This document shows positions 1-12,106 of a stretch of DNA of 64,000 nt, in pieces (within the stretch, counting starts at the first letter, position 1; each line of letters opens with the position of its first letter). A model generated the notes under the pieces. That model was not told the DNA's origin and made no database searches. It worked only from the letters and a program-made list of their open reading frames with translations. Location of the stretch: the NCBI RefSeq assembly GCF_019649055.1, contig NW_026570253.1, forward strand, positions 992,001-1,056,000, given 5' to 3'. This stretch comes from Paramacrobiotus metropolitanus (taxonomy: Eukaryota > Tardigrada > Eutardigrada > Parachela > Macrobiotidae). Both the position numbers and the translations under genes were made by a program.

Positions 1-3000
1 TAATAATTAACAGTGAAAATACCAAATAGTACGCTTACTGCTTCCAGTACAAATGCACAAGAAGCGAAACAGACTGTAACAGCAACATGGTACAAACTCA
101 TCATTATTCATGGGATAAGATCTTTTTGCAGTCTGTAGTCTGCACTGTCGCACGCATCAGATATAAAACGACGTCAAAGAAATTCCAGATCTGACGTCAG
201 GTCGATAAAAAATATTGAGACACTTGCATTTTCCTGCAAGGATTCTCCCACAGTGCGCAAAATGTACAACGGGTGCTTCACTTCCACTTACAATCATATT
301 AAACAAAGAAAAATATTATCCACATTGTCATCGATAAAAAAGTTTAACCGGAATGAGACCACAATTCTGTTACGGTAAAATCGCGTGTGTTCACCTATTC
401 GGCATATTACTGGATTTTAAACTTTTGGCTGTATTCAGTATTTGCATAAAATTGTTGTTTCCGGTAGGCACTTACTCCGTTACTCGCACTTGTCAGCTGT
501 TCAGGTCGGCTTCCGTTCCGGTTCCGGGTTTTCGCAGCTGCTTGGACTTGTGTCAACTCAATCTCACGGTACGCGACTACAGTACATACCGACATATTTG
601 TGCTTGACTAAATTTTCAAACATTTTTTTAGAGTAGTGAATTTGCGATGCCAGTACTTTTTGATAGAATTTCGAAATTAATCTTAATCATTCTGAGTTGC
701 GATTACTTATAACTATTACAGTATTGTCAGAGAGAAGTTGTTTGTTTTCTGGAGAGATCTTGATGTCCGTGCGTGCGCCTTTTGGTCGAAAATTTGAAGT
801 CGTTGAGTTTTTGGCTTGTTCGTGTGCAGCTCGGTGAAAACACCGTGTGCTTTTTTGTAATTATGGATAGTGTGGACCTGGTTGATCCTTCGGGAATTAT
901 CCGCTTTGCTAGGCTTATTCAGCCTTATTGCCAATGTCTATGCATGGATTGCACGTAAAAGTTGTAAAACATACGGTTTTACGGTGACATACCTATCATA
1001 TATCACAGTACCAGGTGAGCACAGTATAAATACGCATAAAGTTATGAACTAATAGAAAGGGCTACATTTTTCCTCTGAAAATTTCTCGTTTTTAGTCTCC
1101 TAATCGTAATGGTCTGAGAAAAATTTGAGCAGGAAAAAATTTTGTGAGCTTGAAGTACTAGATGCATTGCCTAATTTCGTGTTTGATTGCGGATTTAGGC
1201 TTTTAGCGATCGATCGTCGTCAATGCTGTGATCAGCGGTGTACATATGAAAATGAAGGGAAAACCAATCGTCGTTTGTTTCCGTGCGGAATAATTTGTTT
1301 GCGAATTGTGCTCTAGTGCTATTTATACATGAATTTTCATGGTCAATATTTGAATGCATTTTCGTTGCGAAATTGACTCAGATTGAGCGCGCTTTGTCAT
1401 GCGACTGATCGCAGGAAGCTCTTCGTGATCCATAAACTAGAAATGTGGGTATAATAATATTATTAATTAGTAATTGTTCGATTTTTCTTTAATCGGTTAC
1501 GGCATTAGCTGATTTAATCGGTTACGGCATTATTCAAGCAGCAGGTAGATAAAAGAAGTTTATCACAGTAGCGGAGTGTCGCACAAACCTTTACGAATGT
1601 GACGTGCGCGGTTCGAGCATTTTGAAGACAGATATTAATCTGGGAAATCGTTTTTCTTGTTTTCTCAGTTATAATGAGTTATTGAATTTTTTGTGCGTAC
1701 TTTATGGCACCTGCTTTATTTAAATTTTGCTGCTTCGAAAAAACTTAAAAAGTATTATACGAGTCTCGTCTCTTTTTTTTGGGAATGTGCGGGCACTGCT
1801 AATGTAGGCAAAAATTTAGTGTCACAGTATTACTTATTTGCTGAGCTGAAATTCTTACCGTAACTGAAGTTTTACGTATTTGCTGAAATTAAATGCTCTC
1901 TTTCTTCCCGTCTTATTTTTTTCGAGTTAATAATAACGAATTTGTTTCGAAATCTGTAGCTGCGTTAACATCCTTAATCATGAGTTCTCATGCCAGCTGC
2001 ACGGTTTATACCGTGGTTTTGCCTGTAGGCTGTAGCTAGTTAATACACTTAAAAATGATGTCAAGCTGGACAAGAAGATCCAAAGCGAAGACATGTTTTA
2101 AGAAACTATGATTACTACTTACCAGATCCTACTTACCAGTTAGCAAGAGGAACTACGGATTCATACAAAGTTTATTGGTAATGTTAATTTCTGTTAAAAA
2201 CCGCCAGTTTACGGATTTTAATTTTTCATAATTTTGAACCGGCGTGATCGAACGTACGGCGATCCTTGTTGCTAGCGTAGAAACACACGCCATACAGTTC
2301 CGTCGACCTCTGCATTCGCTGTCTTTGCACCGTGTTCACATAATGCTGAGAAAGCGGTATCGCACTAATCAACATGTGGTGATAGCGGAGTCTATCCAGT
2401 GCATTTTATTCTGGCATCAGCGTTTTTTGATAACCTTGTACTGTACTGTGATGTTGATGATTCGCTTGTATGGTATTCATCACTGTTCATAGTACAACAA
2501 TTGCTGAGCGGAAGCAGTTGCGTGTGCGCATGTATCAAAATCCAGCCTGTTCTCATTGCAGGGGGATCGTAAATAGACGGTATTGTGATGGTAAATTTTG
2601 ATGAGAAAAGGAACTGAAAGCTGGTAAATGGATCTCTTAATTCAATATCCAACCCTAGCCGCGTGACACATTCCCGCGTTTTCACAGGCTCATCCATTCC
2701 CTAAAATCTGCACAACAGGGCATCCAGCAGTATTCCATCTTGATTTGTATCGGGCGCGCGCCGAGTGGGGATTCTGAAATTGCTTTTTACCCGCCTCGGA
2801 GGCTCTCGCATTGACGAAGGTTATATATGCTGTGTATGGAGCCGGGGAGGAAAGATTTCCCACAATGTGGTGTTGATTCCGCAGGCCAAGTGGTAATTGA
2901 AGTCCAATAGCAAATTATTTTGTCGTCGCTCACCAGACGCTTCCTTGTTGCGGCGACTGTTGGCTGGCTGTCTGGCTGCTCCCTTCCTCACTCGGCTGTC

Positions 3001-3376
3001 GTGTTGGGGGAAGCTAATTACCATCTCGCCAGATATATATGTTACATGTCCGCAGCGTCATCCCCTGATCAGTATCGCATCGCTCGTTTCCTGGGCTATG
3101 GGCGGATTGTGTTACCAGCCGCAGCAGCAGCTTGTACCTCCGCTGACACTGTTCCTTCGCCTGCATCACATTCACATCATACCTACCTTAGGCTGTGCGC
3201 GGCAGCATTGCCTGGAAACGTTGTTGCTCTCCCGGCCGGGCAGACTGCTCGTTGAACAGTGAGGACAGAACTCCGTCGAATGTACGAATGCGTGTCCATA
3301 TCTTATCGAATATTTTTCTTTGATTGTAATTATAGTACTGATAAAAGTGTTCACGGGTGTAGTTTAAGAAAATGGC
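1..3376. other. Upstream non-coding region of TPST
   Basis: I see no supportable coding exon here. Short open frames exist but have no recognisable family, no consistent splice borders and an AT-rich composition. The interval 2740-3260 is clearly richer in G+C than its surroundings and lies just before the TPST start, so it may hold the promoter or a 5' untranslated exon. A possible acceptor (TTGCAG) falls just inside the TPST open frame near 3380. This is inference only. Confidence 0.4.
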
Positions 3377-6300
3377 ATGGTTGCAGACTTTTCTATGTTT
3401 CCGTTGTTGGGCATTCGTGGACTGATGCGCACAAAGAAGATGAGCGCGGTGATTCCCCGTGGTGGGATTGCGAAGCGGGCTGTGATAATTGGATTAGTCT
3501 TCCTGGTGATGCTGTATTTGTCGTCATTCCTCTGGCCGCTCCAGTGTGTCACGGATGATGGCGTACGGCAGGGCTTTGTGATGGATAAGAACAATAAGAA
3601 AGTCTACAGTTATGACCACAACATTCCGCTAATATTCGTCGGTGGAATGCCGCGAAGCGGTAAGTTGAGTTGCCGGGTAAAATTGGGGCGTGTGAAGATG
3701 GTCATATCGTTTATGCGTTTGACAGTCACGTTTCTCAACTGGATCGCTATTAAATGTCCTAAATATACTACTGTACATGCATAGATGGCTGCTTTTTCTT
3801 TAATAATGGCTGCAATTTTACTTGAGTCAACTTGACGATATGGTGATGACGTTTTGTGAGGGAATTTTCGTTATGCACTCGTTAAAAATCATGCCAAAAT
3901 GGCTGTAATGCTTTAACAATTTTGGTGACGTACAGCCTTTTATTACAGTCATGTTATGCGCTTTTATCAGAAGTGCCGATTTTGGTTAATTGTACACGAA
4001 AAAGGCGTTCAAGTGCGGAAGGCCATACACAATGCCCTCTCAAACTTTTCTGGACGAGTGCTAGGGAAATTCAATTTCATGAGCGGAATGGGCACGTTTT
4101 CAAACTACTGTTAGTTTCACATATGCGTGCGTGTACTTCGTGCAGTTATTCAGATGCATCGTTGGTTAAGTTTTGTATCGCTGTCACTTCCGATTGTTTT
4201 CAACATTTTCTTTCTTTTCATTTAAGTACTTTTGCAGTTGAATTTTGCCGCGATTTGCAGCGTACAGTGTTCACAAAAAACGAATGCTGAGTTTCCGCAT
4301 GTGTGTGCTGCTAACTTCTTTCGTAAAAACGATTCGATAGTATCGTTATTTTACGCAGGGGAGTAGAGCGAACACAATGAAGGTATTTTGTGTTAATCTA
4401 CCGCTGCTTTTAGTCTGCCGTATATTTTTTTCTCAACAAAATTCTTACTACACAACCATTTTCTTTCCGTACTGGTTTACGTTTACGTAATAAATACATA
4501 ATGATAAATATTACAGATCGTTCATCCGCGCATAAAGGTTGTCGGACTTTCGAACTGCACTACTGCCTTCTGAAGTCGGCCTTGCAATTTCACAATCGGA
4601 CACCTTTTACTATCCAGTTATACAGCGAACAGCTAGCGTTACTTAAACATTCGGAAGCACTATCAATAAACACTGGTTGAATTGCGGCTGACTTGTGAGT
4701 TACAGAGTTCCAACACTTAACTCTACGAACTTTTCTAATTAATACGTTTGATTATCCAGAACCGCAAACGCATTGTAGCAATGTAGACACTTTACAGTGT
4801 GAGAGGGTTTATGCGCTTTTAGTGACATAGCGAAATTTTTATTGAATGATAAATTTGAAAATACTTTGATGCTTATCCAACGTACATGATTGTAGATAGA
4901 AAATGTTCCCCATGAAAAAAAAATCGAATTCGAGTACATGGAGGTATATGGTCTTATTGTATCTGATAACATTTACTGTGATTAGAACGTATTCAGAGAA
5001 TCACAAATGGATGTAACATTATTAAGCTTTCCTGCACTTACACTCTTAATTTGGGATAAGCCCATTGAGCATTAAATAAGGCTCGCATTCAGGCGTATCC
5101 CTAATCCTGTCTATATGGTAATTTCGCAGCTTTTCTTTCACGCCTGCCCTATTGATTCACCCTTTCCCCCGCTTAGTGAACAGCGAGTGAATTGAGATTA
5201 AAAAGCTCTTGGCATGTTTTGCATAAATATTTGACGTGTGATTTTGCCTGCCGGGCACAGGAACGACACTCATGCGCGCCATGCTGGACGCCCATCCCAT
5301 GGTCCGCTGCGGTGAAGAGACCCGGGTGATTCCCCGCTTGCTAGCCCTCCGGCAGATGTGGCTTAAATCGGAAAAGGAATTGCGTCGGCTGAACAGTGCC
5401 GGTGTGACCGCGGACGTGATCAATCCGGCCTTTGCCGCTTTCATACTGGAGGTAAAAACTTGCAGAAACCTGGCCATGGTGTGTGTAGTCATAACAAATG
5501 TTATTTTGCCGTTCTTTCCAAGTGTTGACACTGTGCACAGTGTATGTAAAGTGTTTTTACCTTACTTTGTGTGGTAATGTTTGCGCATATATATTGAATG
5601 TACGCGAGGTCTAACAAATAGAAAGATACAGTCGTGTTATAATATTTTATCGATTAACCGTTTTCTCGGTGTGTCCAGATGGTTAATCGCTCTGCATGTT
5701 CCCATTTAAGTAGTGTGTATGTGCGGTAGCGGAAAAATAAGAGTTGTTGAAGGAAAAATGCCCCCATCACAGCACTTGGTGCGCCGAGGGCATGTAAGCG
5801 TATTGATTTTCGTTTTGTGATCGGAAATTATATATCTTCAACTTGGGTTGGTTTTGTCGGACGCGGGTGTGTTTTTTGCTCTCCCCCTTTGGTAGCTGGC
5901 TGGATTAAAACGCGCGTTTTATGGGTCTTTTGTGCTGTGTTAGGTTATTGTGCGGCATGGGGAGCCGGCTGAACGGTTCTGCAATAAGGATCCTTTTACG
6001 ATGAAGAGCGCCGGCTATTTGTCGGAATTATTCCCGCATGCCAAATTCCTCTTTATGGTGCGGGACGGACGGGCCACGGTGCACTCAATCATAACCCGCA
6101 AAGTCACCATCACGGGATTCAAATTGGATAGTTACCGGTTAGCGACCAAATTAGCTTAATGTTTATGCCGTCCGTACAAAGTATCGCGTATCGTGAACGT
6201 AGCAAGCACCAGATGAAAGACCCTGGAGAAAGCCAAAAAGAAGGAAATTCTCTCAAATTTAAAACTTGCAGTAATGACATCCTATAGACAGCTACTTAAT

Positions 6301-8167
6301 TTGGACTTGGTTACTCTGAAAAGATGCGTTCCACAATGACAGAAAATTTACCCCTAGGCCCTACGTAGTGAACAATAAGCAACGGACGGCGTTTTACTCA
6401 GTATTAGTGGTAATGAGCACCGCTCACTGGACGCAACTTAATCCCAGTTTGCATTTGCAATGACCGCGTCACCGTTTGCGGATCAATGTTTTTTTCAGTG
6501 GCTTGGAGAATTTTTGGCAGTTGCTGCTATTTGACTGTGACTTTGCTAAAAAGTTTAGAAAGACTCGCGCGCGTCGTAATTGGCGCGAGTCGTTCAGCTT
6601 ATTTTCTGTTTCAAGTGCTTATATAAATAAAATATTATTTTCGTTAATCTTGTTTTTGTAGCATTTTTGGATTTTAGTCTTGTCTTGACTGACGAGTAAA
6701 CAGATATATTACAACATCGGACCTATGCATTGCGTGCAATATAGTATTCGTATTCGTGAATGCGTATAAGTTTCCAAGTACAATACCATAAAGAATTTTT
6801 AAACCGTTCAATTGCAGGACATGGTTGCGTTTGTTTTATATCTGTACTACGCATATACAAGTATTGATGATATTTGTGTTTGGTTTTAGGGAATGCTTAC
6901 AGAAGTGGAACTCCGCAATGGAGAATATGTTTGCTCAATGTCGACAAGTCGGTCCAGATCGTTGCATGCTGGTCTACTATGAACAGCTGGTTTTACATCC
7001 TAAAGTGTGGATGGAAAGGATTACAAAGTTTCTGGATCTGCCGTGGAGTGATGTTGTTCTGCATCATGAAGATCTTATCGGCAAACCGGGTGGAGTGGCT
7101 ATATCCAAGTGAGTTAATCCTGATGACCGGGTGGTGACTAAATCCGTTTTTCGTCATGGCCTTGCCGCTTTATTACAAATGCAGTAGTTTAATGCCCATC
7201 AGATATACTAGATTTCAAAAATACAATAATTATGTTCAGTTTTACTTTATTCCTCCAAATAGTAGTGTCATTACCCATTAAGATAGTGTGAGCCGTCTCA
7301 CAAGCCCAAAGGGTCTTGCAAATTGGAGGCTAGAACTAGAAGTACCACTACGACCTTGCTGTTTTGGGTATTCGACTAGTGCTAAGTTCCGGGAGCTTTT
7401 AATTAGTGAACATAGATTTTTTAATGAGTGTGACTTCTTTGTTTGACGATATTGCGTCTCTTGTGTTCATAGTTTCACAAGCCACCCTTTGTTGGTAGCC
7501 TAATGGTGGGCTTGTTTTTTTGTTTTTTTATGCTTTCGGTTCGATTACAGTAATTGCGGTATATTTAAATATCAAAATTGTTTTTTGCAAATTTACGTTT
7601 TGTGGCGATCTTTGTAGGAATTCATACTTGTACAGTACAGTTTTCTGTGTTAAAAGTTGAAGATATCCGATCTTGAATCGTGTAACGCTCCTTCTCAAGA
7701 GTTTTAGAGATGTAACGATGTCGTTTCCGTTCCTTTGCACAAGTATTCTTGTAACCGCATTAGCCAGTTTAAAAACGGATCGCTTAATTTGCAGTGTGGA
7801 GAGATCAACGGATCAAGTGATAAAGCCGATCAATATCGATGCTCTGGGCAAATGGGTCGGCAGTATCCCCCAGGATGTGCTGGATGATATGGCCAACCTG
7901 GCGCCTATGCTCCAGCGACTGGGCTATGATCCCTACACCAACGAAGCCAATTACGGGACACCGGATGGCTTTGTCCTCAACAATACTCATCTCGTCCATA
8001 CGCAGCAGAATCACTGGCTGGAGAAGGCTAAATCCGTTGTGGCGCCGGATTCGGAAGCCGGGAAGATGCTTTTGGAGCTGGCCGCGAAGGATACCGTCAT
8101 GGATCCACTGCGCGACGACAGCCAGAATCGGGATGACGAGGATAATGCGGCGGCTGGTGGCAACTGA
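3377..8167 (+). CDS. TPST: Protein-tyrosine sulfotransferase (TPST), 5 coding exons
   Basis: Coding exons: 3377-3659, 5261-5451, 5944-6137, 6890-7108, 7795-8167; all introns are GT-AG and phases close, giving 419 codons (413 if the ATG at 3395 is used). The enzyme transfers sulfate from PAPS to tyrosines of secreted and membrane proteins in the trans-Golgi. A short basic N-terminus is followed by one hydrophobic segment (about residues 33-55), the type II signal anchor. The 5'-phosphosulfate loop reads [18 protein letters not shown] (split by intron 1), followed by the GEET element carrying the catalytic glutamate (E113/E114). Exon 3 has NKDPF and the 3'-phosphate motif [10 protein letters not shown]; exon 4 has [11 protein letters not shown]; exon 5 has [11 protein letters not shown] and [13 protein letters not shown]. 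These are hallmark TPST1/2 blocks. The C-terminal tail is about 50 residues longer than I would expect and is acidic and low in complexity. A putative overlapping upstream ATG (3371) is out of frame. Confidence 0.95.
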
Positions 8168-9784
8168 TGCATGTGCCCTTGCATTATCAGTGCAGCGCGG
8201 AGCAGACAACCAGGTGTTAATGGTGGTGGCTGGGGAAATTGTGATATAGAGAACGATGCATTCTGCCGGTGATTGTTTTCTTTTTGTATTTTCACGAAAA
8301 CGTTCGATTTTTAAGGCAATGAATCTTGTCACCTTTAATTGGGTTCTTGTTTTTTTAATGTACGGTTACCCTTTCACATTAACAGAAGTCAGAAGATGTG
8401 TACATTTTCGACGTGTCCAAACTCCAAAGAAACTCAGATAAAAGCTACAAAGTTTGACGACGTTTTTGACTGTTGTGCTTTTACGGGGTGCAAGTACTTA
8501 CGTACATCGGATCATTTGAGTATTTTTCTTCTGGTATTACACTAGTAACACTACCCTACTTATTTATCGCTAACTTTCTACATGCTTGCCAGACTGAATC
8601 AGTACAGTACTGTACTTATCTGCCTGTTCTGAAAGTGACGGGAAACCTACACAGGCAAACGTTACAGAAGAAATGGCGGGTTAACATTGCTGCGATTAGT
8701 GTGATACCAAGTACTTACTATAGTGTGAGCAAGTACTTACTATAGTTACTAGCTATAGTAAGTTCGTGGTGATACCTATAAAGTAAGGCCTTTTTCAGAT
8801 TTTTTTTCCGTTGATATTCCCGTTCCGCATCACTGAAGGCGAAAGTTGGACAGATATGCCAGGCGTGTCGCAGTACGCACCAGCATTACTACTGGGCACT
8901 GGCTGCATAATAAATTTAATAATTGCAACGTATATAGCTCATATTAGTATTGTACTGTACTTAAAAAAAACCTTTATTGGTTTAGTTAGCAATTTAGCAG
9001 GCAGAGTTATAAGCATCACATTAGGAAACATTATAAAACGAAGTAAACAGCATTAAGAATTTATTTAAGACCATCAGAACATGGAACGGTGACAACCGCC
9101 GACGTTGCGGACACCACATTTCCCCGCTGTATTTCAGACGGTGCATCGAAAACTCGTAAGAGCATCTTTCAGCATCCTTTAACCGCATGTCCAGTTCGCG
9201 TAAAAAACTTAAAAAATGCTTGGCCGACACTGAAAATCTCAAAAGCTAAATGAATAAAATCGTACTCGTTAGCTAGGTATTCTTACTTTCAGAACCTTTT
9301 CTTCTTCCGCTCTCCGGCCGTTACTTTAACTGCTTTTCCGGCCTTGGTACTGCTACTGATGACATTAGATAAGGCAATTTTGTCCACGTATATGACAAGC
9401 CAGTCGTAGTCCGTTTCTCGTTTCTCCATGGTTCCACCAGGTCGACGGCCATGGAATATGCGAGAAGCGAAGGTGGCCAGTTGCCACGCTGCACGATAAA
9501 ACAGTCCGAAAGGTGACTGCCCATGCCCATGAAGTAAGGGAAACCGAAAATTTGTGAAAAGGTCACGGTGGTCCCAAGCTGTTCCTCACCCGAAAGCGGA
9601 AACCATATGCAAATTGAACGATATAGATTACAGATTGTAAGCAAAAGGCTTAAACATGAGAAAAAGGCTGACGCAAGCTTTAACAAGACCGAATTCTATA
9701 AAATGTAACTATACGCCGGTAAAACGGACAGAACTTCATAACGCAATGAAACCATGAACGATTAAACTGGATAAGTACAGTAGT
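8168..9784. other. Intergenic region downstream of TPST
   Basis: AT-rich sequence with no recognised gene on the plus strand. Two unrelated open frames on the minus strand (9021-9242 and 9321-9686) are listed or discussed separately. Direct short repeats such as CAAGTACTTACTATAG occur around 8700-8760. Confidence 0.35.
9321..9686 (-). CDS. Unrecognised open reading frame, possible exon or gene fragment
   Basis: A 121-codon open frame on the minus strand. The C-terminal two thirds have a balanced, protein-like composition (for example FGFPYFMGMGSHLSDCF and VDLVEPWRNEKR), while the N-terminal 30 residues look like translated AT-rich non-coding DNA, so if real the coding part probably begins at a splice acceptor near 9605. 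I do not recognise a family. It lies in the same minus-strand direction as another open frame (9811-10134) that is also protein-like, and next to tandem palindromes, so a decayed mobile element is one possibility. It could equally be chance. Confidence 0.2.
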   Translation of the reverse strand: MLKLASAFFSCLSLLLTICNLYRSICIWFPLSGEEQLGTTVTFSQIFGFPYFMGMGSHLSDCFIVQRGNWPPSLLAYSMAVDLVEPWRNEKRTTTGLSYTWTKLPYLMSSVAVPRPEKQLK

Positions 9785-9863
9785 CTTATCGGTCCGACCG
9801 ATAAGCGGTATTACAGTATATGTACGACCGATTCGGTCGTACATATACTTACTGTAATACCGC
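9785..9863. repeat. Two abutting palindromes
   Basis: 9785-9804/9805 is a near-perfect palindrome (CTTATCGGTC, 1-base centre, GACCGATAAG). Immediately next to it, 9805-9863 is a longer inverted repeat: the left arm GCGGTATTACAGTATATG plus ACGACCGA is matched by the right arm ending TACTGTAATACCGC, with a 4-base TTAC insertion in the right arm. The symmetric centre is TCGGTCGT-like. Such structures occur at transposon ends and in foldback elements. Confidence 0.75.
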
Positions 9864-10384
9864 TACAATCAGGGATATGGCTGAACTCTCTACCTGTGCC
9901 TTCACTAGCTTGGAACGTTGATGTCGGATGAGAGCTTTTATGTAGCGACTGGACTACGAACCGGTGCGCTAATCTGTAGTAGTACATAGTTCTCCAACGT
10001 ACATCTGCGTACTGACAGTCGTTTGCCTGTGGACGAATTTTGCGACCATGGACTTTCGTGCAAAAAGAGCGCGGGACGCTTCGTCCGACAATCATTGAAC
10101 GAAGTGATTCGGAGAAGCTAGTCACCGCTAACACACCGGTTGCAACCCCGAGAGACCAAGATTTAATCTGAACGAGGACAACCTGCCTTCGATCTTTCTT
10201 TATAGTATCGCTTGGTGACCCATACGTATCGGATTGGTGAGTATTTTTCTTCTCGTATCTCCTGGTATTTGCAGCAGGAATTCTGTGGTCGGTCTTCGTG
10301 TTATGTTCACACCATCAACTTACTGTGCCAGTCTTCCCAACAGTGTAAAAAGAGAGTGCTCTACCGGTGTAAACACATTATGCG
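9864..10384. other. Non-coding region with weak minus-strand open frame
   Basis: Contains an open frame on the minus strand (9811-10134, 107 codons) that I do not recognise and that overlaps the palindromes. No splice-consistent model could be built. Nothing else is seen. Confidence 0.3.
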
Positions 10385-10670
10385 CGAAGCGCCGCCACCA
10401 CTTATTTTGTTTACCAGAAAAAGGCCCGCGCTGGTGTTTTTTGGTAAAGGGTGGGGGCGGAAGGCCGCCGGGGGTGGTGTTTTGCCTAAAAACCGCTTGG
10501 GTGGCGGCCAGAAACTAGAGGAAGAGGGGCGCCATACTTTAAATGCGCCTCCCGGCGGTCAAAAACCGAAAAATCGCAGCCCCCCCGGCGGCCAAAAATC
10601 GAAAACTAGGGGGGAAGGCCGCCGCCCCTTCCCAAGGCTGCCGCCCCTTCCCCCCTCCAACGCGGGCGTG
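10385..10670. repeat. GC-rich low-complexity island with short direct repeats
   Basis: A sharp compositional island in an AT-rich neighbourhood. It contains G-runs, and a ~21-bp direct repeat: 10552-10572 and 10585-10605 (core CCGGCGG-CAAAAA-CGAAAA), with a related partial copy near 10502. A second short repeat GCCGCCCCTTCCC occurs twice between 10618 and 10652. The resulting plus-strand open frame (10212-10766) encodes Gly/Pro/Arg/Lys low-complexity sequence and I do not call it as a gene. Confidence 0.6.
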
Positions 10671-11399
10671 ACCACGAAATATCGGTTTCAAGTTTCAACT
10701 GAAGAAAATCAGTCTGGACTGAGATATGATCCCACAAAGTTGACATGCAGTTTTAGAAGCAAGTAATGCTTTAATTGGGTTATTCATTAACATAGGTTAA
10801 AAGCAAAATTACGCAGTTCATCATTTAAACCCGTACACTTCGTCCAATAACATATCTTAAATTTCTTATGTTATTTTTATGTTAACTTAGGTTTCTTATG
10901 TTATTCTTATGTTATCTTAGGTGTCTTATGGTTTTGTTATGTTATCTTATGTTATCTTTGGAGTCTTAGTTTTCTCAGGTTTCTTAGGTTTCCCATGTTT
11001 CTTAGGTTTCTTAGGTTTCTTAGGTTTCTTAGATTTCTTAGGTTTCTTAGGTTATTTTTTAATGTTATCCTTGGTTATCTTAAGTTTCTCAGGTTTCTTA
11101 GGTTTCTTACGTTTTTTAGGTTTCTTAGGTTCTTAGGTTGCTCAAATGTTATCTTAGGTTTTTTAGGTTTCTTAAGTTTCTTAGGTTTCTTAGGTTTCCT
11201 TAGGTTTCTTAGGTTTCTCAGGTTATTCTTATGTTATTTTGGGTTATCTTAGGTTTCTTAGGTTATTCTTCGGTTATCCTAGGTTTTTTAGGTTATTCTT
11301 ATGTTATCTTAAGTTTCTTAGCTTTCTTAGGCTTCTCAGGTTTCTTGGGCTACTCTTGGTTTATATCTTAAATTTCTTTTGTTATTTTTATGTTAACTT

Positions 11400-11609
11400 G
11401 TGTTCTTTATCGACAACAGCCAGTATTCATAACAACATGCCTGCGCTGATTTACACTAATAAAAATGATCGAATTTAAACATTAAAAAAGCATCCAAATC
11501 GTTATAGTCACTCGTGGCCTTCGGACGTGCAGGCAGTGTACCAAAAACAGCTGCAGCATTTCCACGGATTACAGCTAAACTAAATCGTTGTCTTAAAAAG
11601 GCGGTAGAT
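11400..11609 (-). mobile_element. Short 3'-end copy of the non-LTR retrotransposon
   Basis: About 210 bp nearly identical to the 3' terminal part of the larger element at 12107-13240 (compare 11400-11609 with 12107-12317; only a few substitutions and one single-base indel seen). It has the same minus-strand orientation and the same left junction, directly after GTTAACTT of the minisatellite. It covers the last coding part and the tail. Severe 5' truncation with a shared 3' end is the usual product of target-primed reverse transcription, but the similarity also extends about 100 bp into the flanking repeat, so segmental duplication is an alternative. Confidence 0.75.
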
Positions 11610-12106
11610 TTGTTAGGCGATTAGGTTACTTGGGTTTTTTAGGTTTCTTAGGTTTCATAGGTTTCTTAGGTTTCTTAGGTTTCTTAGGTTTTTAAAGTTT
11701 CTAAGGTATCTTAGGCTTCTTTAGTTTCTTAGGTTTCTAGGTTTCTTAGTTTTCTTAGGTTATTCTTATGTTATTTTGGGTTATCTTAGGTTTCTTAGGT
11801 TATTTGCAGGTTTCTTAGGTTTCTTAGGTTTCTTAGGTTTCTTAGGTTTCTTAGGTTTCTTAGGTTTCTTAGGTTTCTTAGGTTTCTTAGGTTTCTTAGG
11901 TTTCTTAGATTTCTTAGATTTCTTAGGTTTCTTAGGTTTCTTAGGTTTCTTAGGTTTCTTAGGTTTCTTAGGTTTCTTAGGTTTCTTAGGTTTCTTAGGT
12001 TATTCTTATGTTATCTTAAGTTTCTTAGCTTTCTTAGGCTTCTCAGGTTTCTTGGGCTACTCTTGGTTTATATCTTAAATTTCTTATGTTATTTTTATGT
12101 TAACTT

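Noticed and set aside
2897-3262. Leu/Ser-rich open frames before TPST
   Set aside because: Two overlapping frames are open in a G+C-rich stretch, neither resembles a known family, and neither joins TPST exon 1 in frame.
10212-10766. 184-codon Gly/Pro/Lys-rich open frame
   Set aside because: It is produced by the G+C-rich low-complexity island; parallel frames are also open and the ends are ordinary AT-rich sequence.
10921-12078. Long plus-strand open frames encoding FLG/RFL tripeptide repeats (also 13309-13825)
   Set aside because: They arise mechanically from a 9-bp repeat that contains no stop in these frames; there is no start context, no signal and no codon variation beyond repeat variants.
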